Source of the DNA: Candidatus Tharpella sp.
GTDB lineage: Bacteria > Desulfobacterota > Anaeroferrophillalia > Anaeroferrophillales > Tharpellaceae
Length of the DNA: 7,884 nt
NCBI GenBank assembly: GCA_021163565.1
Contig: JAGGTT010000122.1
Location: 1-7,884 of the forward strand
Reading direction: 5' to 3'
The notes beneath the pieces were generated by a model. That model saw nothing but the letters and a program-made list of their open reading frames with translations. It was not told where the DNA came from and searched no databases. The translations under genes and the position numbers were made by a program. This document shows, one piece after another, positions 7,004-7,884 of this stretch. How positions within the stretch are numbered: position 1 is the first letter of the stretch; the number at the start of each line of letters is the position of its first letter.

Positions 7004-7273
7004 ATGGCGTTTGCAAGTGGTCAAAAAAATGATATTATTGAAAAGTACAGGCTTCATGATAGTGATACCGGCTCTCCGGAAGTTCAGATTGCTCTTTTAA
7101 GTGAGAGAATTACTTATCTGACGGACCATTTTAAGGAGCACAAACATGACTTCCATTCTCGTCGTGGTCTGTTGAAGCTGGTCGGCCAGAGACGCCGGTT
7201 GCTGGAGTATCTGAAAAAGAAAGAGTTTAAGCGTTACAAAGATGTGATCAGTAGTTTAGGCTTGCGGCGTTAG
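7004..7273 (+). CDS. rpsO: 30S ribosomal protein S15
   Basis: S15 binds 16S rRNA helices 20-22 early in assembly of the 30S platform and helps form a bridge to the 50S subunit. The 89 residues are full length and highly conserved: [15 protein letters not shown] at 18-32, [19 protein letters not shown] at 39-57 and [13 protein letters not shown] at 61-73. The rRNA-contacting residues known in the family are present: H42, D49 and S52 (counting Met), which read the G-U/G-C pair, along with the DTGS loop and Y69. AAGGAG at 6988-6993 gives a 10-nt spacing to the ATG. The gene follows truB after 149 nt that hold its own promoter, and it is followed by an intrinsic terminator before pnp. Confidence 0.98.
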   Translation: MAFASGQKNDIIEKYRLHDSDTGSPEVQIALLSERITYLTDHFKEHKHDFHSRRGLLKLVGQRRRLLEYLKKKEFKRYKDVISSLGLRR

Positions 7274-7280
7274 AATTGAC

Positions 7281-7301
7281 GCGGCAGATTTCTGCTGTTT
7301 T
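7281..7301 (+). terminator. short stem-loop with four T just after rpsO
   Basis: GCGGCAG (7281-7287) pairs with CTGCTGT (7292-7298) over seven positions, two of them G-U, around an ATTT loop. Four T (7298-7301) end the element, the first of them within the stem. It begins 7 nt after the rpsO stop. It is weaker than the hairpin at 7333 and may protect an mRNA 3' end or act as a processing site rather than terminate well. Confidence 0.35.
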
Positions 7302-7332
7302 CATAGAAGATAGATTGTTAAAGTGATTCGGG

Positions 7333-7374
7333 AACTGCTTTCAGGACACAGGCTGAAGGCAGTTTTCTTTTTTT
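7333..7374 (+). terminator. intrinsic (Rho-independent) terminator after rpsO
   Basis: Positions 7333-7344 (AACTGCTTTCAG) pair with 7353-7364 (CTGAAGGCAGTT) over 12 positions with one U-G pair. The loop is GACACAGG (7345-7352), and the T-rich tract TTCTTTTTTT follows (7365-7374). No matching A tract lies on the other side, so it is directional for the + strand. It sits 59 nt after rpsO and 139 nt before pnp, the place where enterobacteria have a partial terminator between these genes. Read-through or a separate promoter would be needed for pnp expression. Confidence 0.9.
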
Positions 7375-7513
7375 ACCCTGTGTGATTTAAGATCCGTTTT
7401 GTAGAGTTGTAATGAAAATCCATAGATTATGGTGTGGTGATCGAAGTATTCAATAGTGAAATATTTCAGGTTGCCATTTGCAGTTTGACGCGGAAAAGAG
7501 AAGTGGAGAAGAG
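7375..7513 (+). other. pnp leader region, no gene seen
   Basis: No convincing coding frame occupies this stretch on either strand. It holds a perfect 5-bp hairpin CCATA-GAT-TATGG (7420-7432) and a 12-bp palindrome TGAAATATTTCA (7457-7468). A poor promoter match, TTGTAG 7399-7404 with TAGATT 7423-7428 at 18-nt spacing, is also present. The pnp ribosome-binding site GGAG (7505-7508) lies 5 nt before the ATG at 7514. In enterobacteria the pnp leader is cut by RNase III and bound by PNPase for autocontrol, so structure is expected here. No promoter in this stretch is strong enough to call. Confidence 0.5.
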
Positions 7514-7594
7514 ATGAAAAAGTATTGTAAAGTAGAAGTAGCGGGATGTGAGGTAAGTTTTGAGAGCGGTAAAATTGCCAAACAGGCAAATGGC
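7473..7594 (+). promoter_or_regulatory. long-range inverted repeat enclosing the pnp start
   Basis: GCCATTTGC (7473-7481) in the leader is exactly complementary to GCAAATGGC (7586-7594) inside pnp codons 25-27. The pairing resumes after a 1x2 internal loop (A7482 against A7584-G7585) with GTTTG (7483-7487) against CAAAC (7579-7583). The 14 pairs would enclose the ribosome-binding site at 7505-7508 and the ATG at 7514. The complementarity is read directly; folding and any role in PNPase or RNase III control are inference. Confidence 0.4.
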
Positions 7595-7884
7595 TCAGTC
7601 ATGGTACGCAAAGGCGACACCATGGTTCTTGTGACTGCAGTTTCCGCCCGCAAAGGCCGTGAGGGAATCGATTTTTTTCCTTTAACGGTTGATTTTCAAG
7701 AAAAAACTTATGCTGCCGGGAAAATTCCCGGAGGATTTTTTAAGCGTGAAGGACGTTTGAGTGATCGTGAAACTCTGACCTCGAGATTGATTGACCGGCC
7801 GTTGCGGCCGTTGTTTCCTAAAGGTTTTACCTGTGAGACGCAGATTATCGCAACCGTCATGTCAACCGATAATGTCAATGATCC
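7514..7884 (+). CDS. pnp: polyribonucleotide nucleotidyltransferase (PNPase), N-terminal part
   Basis: PNPase is the 3'-to-5' phosphorolytic exoribonuclease of the bacterial degradosome. It also adds heteropolymeric tails. Only the first 123 codons are in the window; the frame is open at the window end. The visible part is the first RNase PH-like domain. It has a [17 protein letters not shown] strand pair (27-43), the RNA-binding loop GGFFKREGR (73-81, equivalent to the FFRR loop) and the signature [16 protein letters not shown] (90-105). The ATG at 7514 has GGAG at 7505-7508, and the protein begins as family members do. The second RNase PH core and the KH and S1 domains would lie outside the window. 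An intrinsic terminator and a 139-nt leader separate it from rpsO. Confidence 0.96.
   Translation, partial: MKKYCKVEVAGCEVSFESGKIAKQANGSVMVRKGDTMVLVTAVSARKGREGIDFFPLTVDFQEKTYAAGKIPGGFFKREGRLSDRETLTSRLIDRPLRPLFPKGFTCETQIIATVMSTDNVND

Noticed and set aside
7341..7653. Two overlapping minus-strand frames (82 and 67 codons) in the rpsO-pnp gap and pnp start
   Set aside because: They run through the terminator and antisense to pnp, have no recognisable motif, and lack convincing ribosome-binding sites.
1..7884. Search for a defence, toxin-antitoxin, mobile, CRISPR or otherwise new protein system
   Set aside because: Every substantial + strand frame belongs to a known core family in conserved order. 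No tandem repeats, insertion-sequence ends, attachment sites or foreign composition were seen. Novelty, if any, lies in the RNA leaders.

Overview
The window is a bacterial housekeeping block for transcription, translation and RNA metabolism, with every gene on the + strand: (possible end of an upstream gene) - nusA - ylxR - infB - rbfA - nrnA-type DHH phosphoesterase - truB - rpsO - pnp (cut by the window end). This gene order is the classic nusA-infB / rpsO-pnp superoperon. A DHH/DHHA1 phosphoesterase between rbfA and truB, mixed base composition, and the form of IF2 (two IF2_N-type modules separated by a long charged linker) fit a deltaproteobacterial lineage (Desulfobacterota/Desulfuromonadota-like). 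That placement is inference from protein style and synteny, not from a search.

Layout. Positions 1-6854 are a tightly packed, probably co-transcribed block. ylxR overlaps the end of nusA by 38 nt, 27 nt separate ylxR from infB, 21 nt separate infB from rbfA, rbfA stops directly against the next ATG (TGAATG), and truB overlaps the DHH gene by 8 nt. Two starts differ from the longest open frame: rbfA most likely begins at ATG 4559 and truB at ATG 5901. infB appears to begin with TTG at 1799 behind an AGGGGG ribosome-binding site.

Positions 6855-7003 (149 nt) hold a good sigma70-type promoter with an extended -10 (TTTACA-N17-TAGAAT) and a leader of about 105 nt before rpsO. The leader has a small hairpin carrying the stacked G-U/G-C pairs that S15 recognises in 16S rRNA, then a block almost free of G and C, then a mini-hairpin with the rpsO ribosome-binding site in its loop. 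This looks like an S15 autoregulatory leader.

Positions 7274-7513 (240 nt) between rpsO and pnp hold no gene. They contain a short hairpin just after rpsO, a 12-bp intrinsic terminator with a T tract, and the pnp leader. A segment of that leader is complementary over 9+5 bases to an early part of the pnp coding region, so the pnp start could lie inside a long-range RNA stem. pnp starts at 7514 and runs off the end.

How the genes fit together: NusA, IF2, RbfA, TruB and S15 act in rRNA/tRNA transcription, maturation and translation initiation. The DHH protein and PNPase are RNA-degrading enzymes acting on short oligoribonucleotides and on longer RNA, respectively. I found no mobile element, CRISPR array, tRNA/rRNA, toxin-antitoxin or defence module. 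The most interesting content is regulatory RNA structure around rpsO and pnp, not a new protein system.
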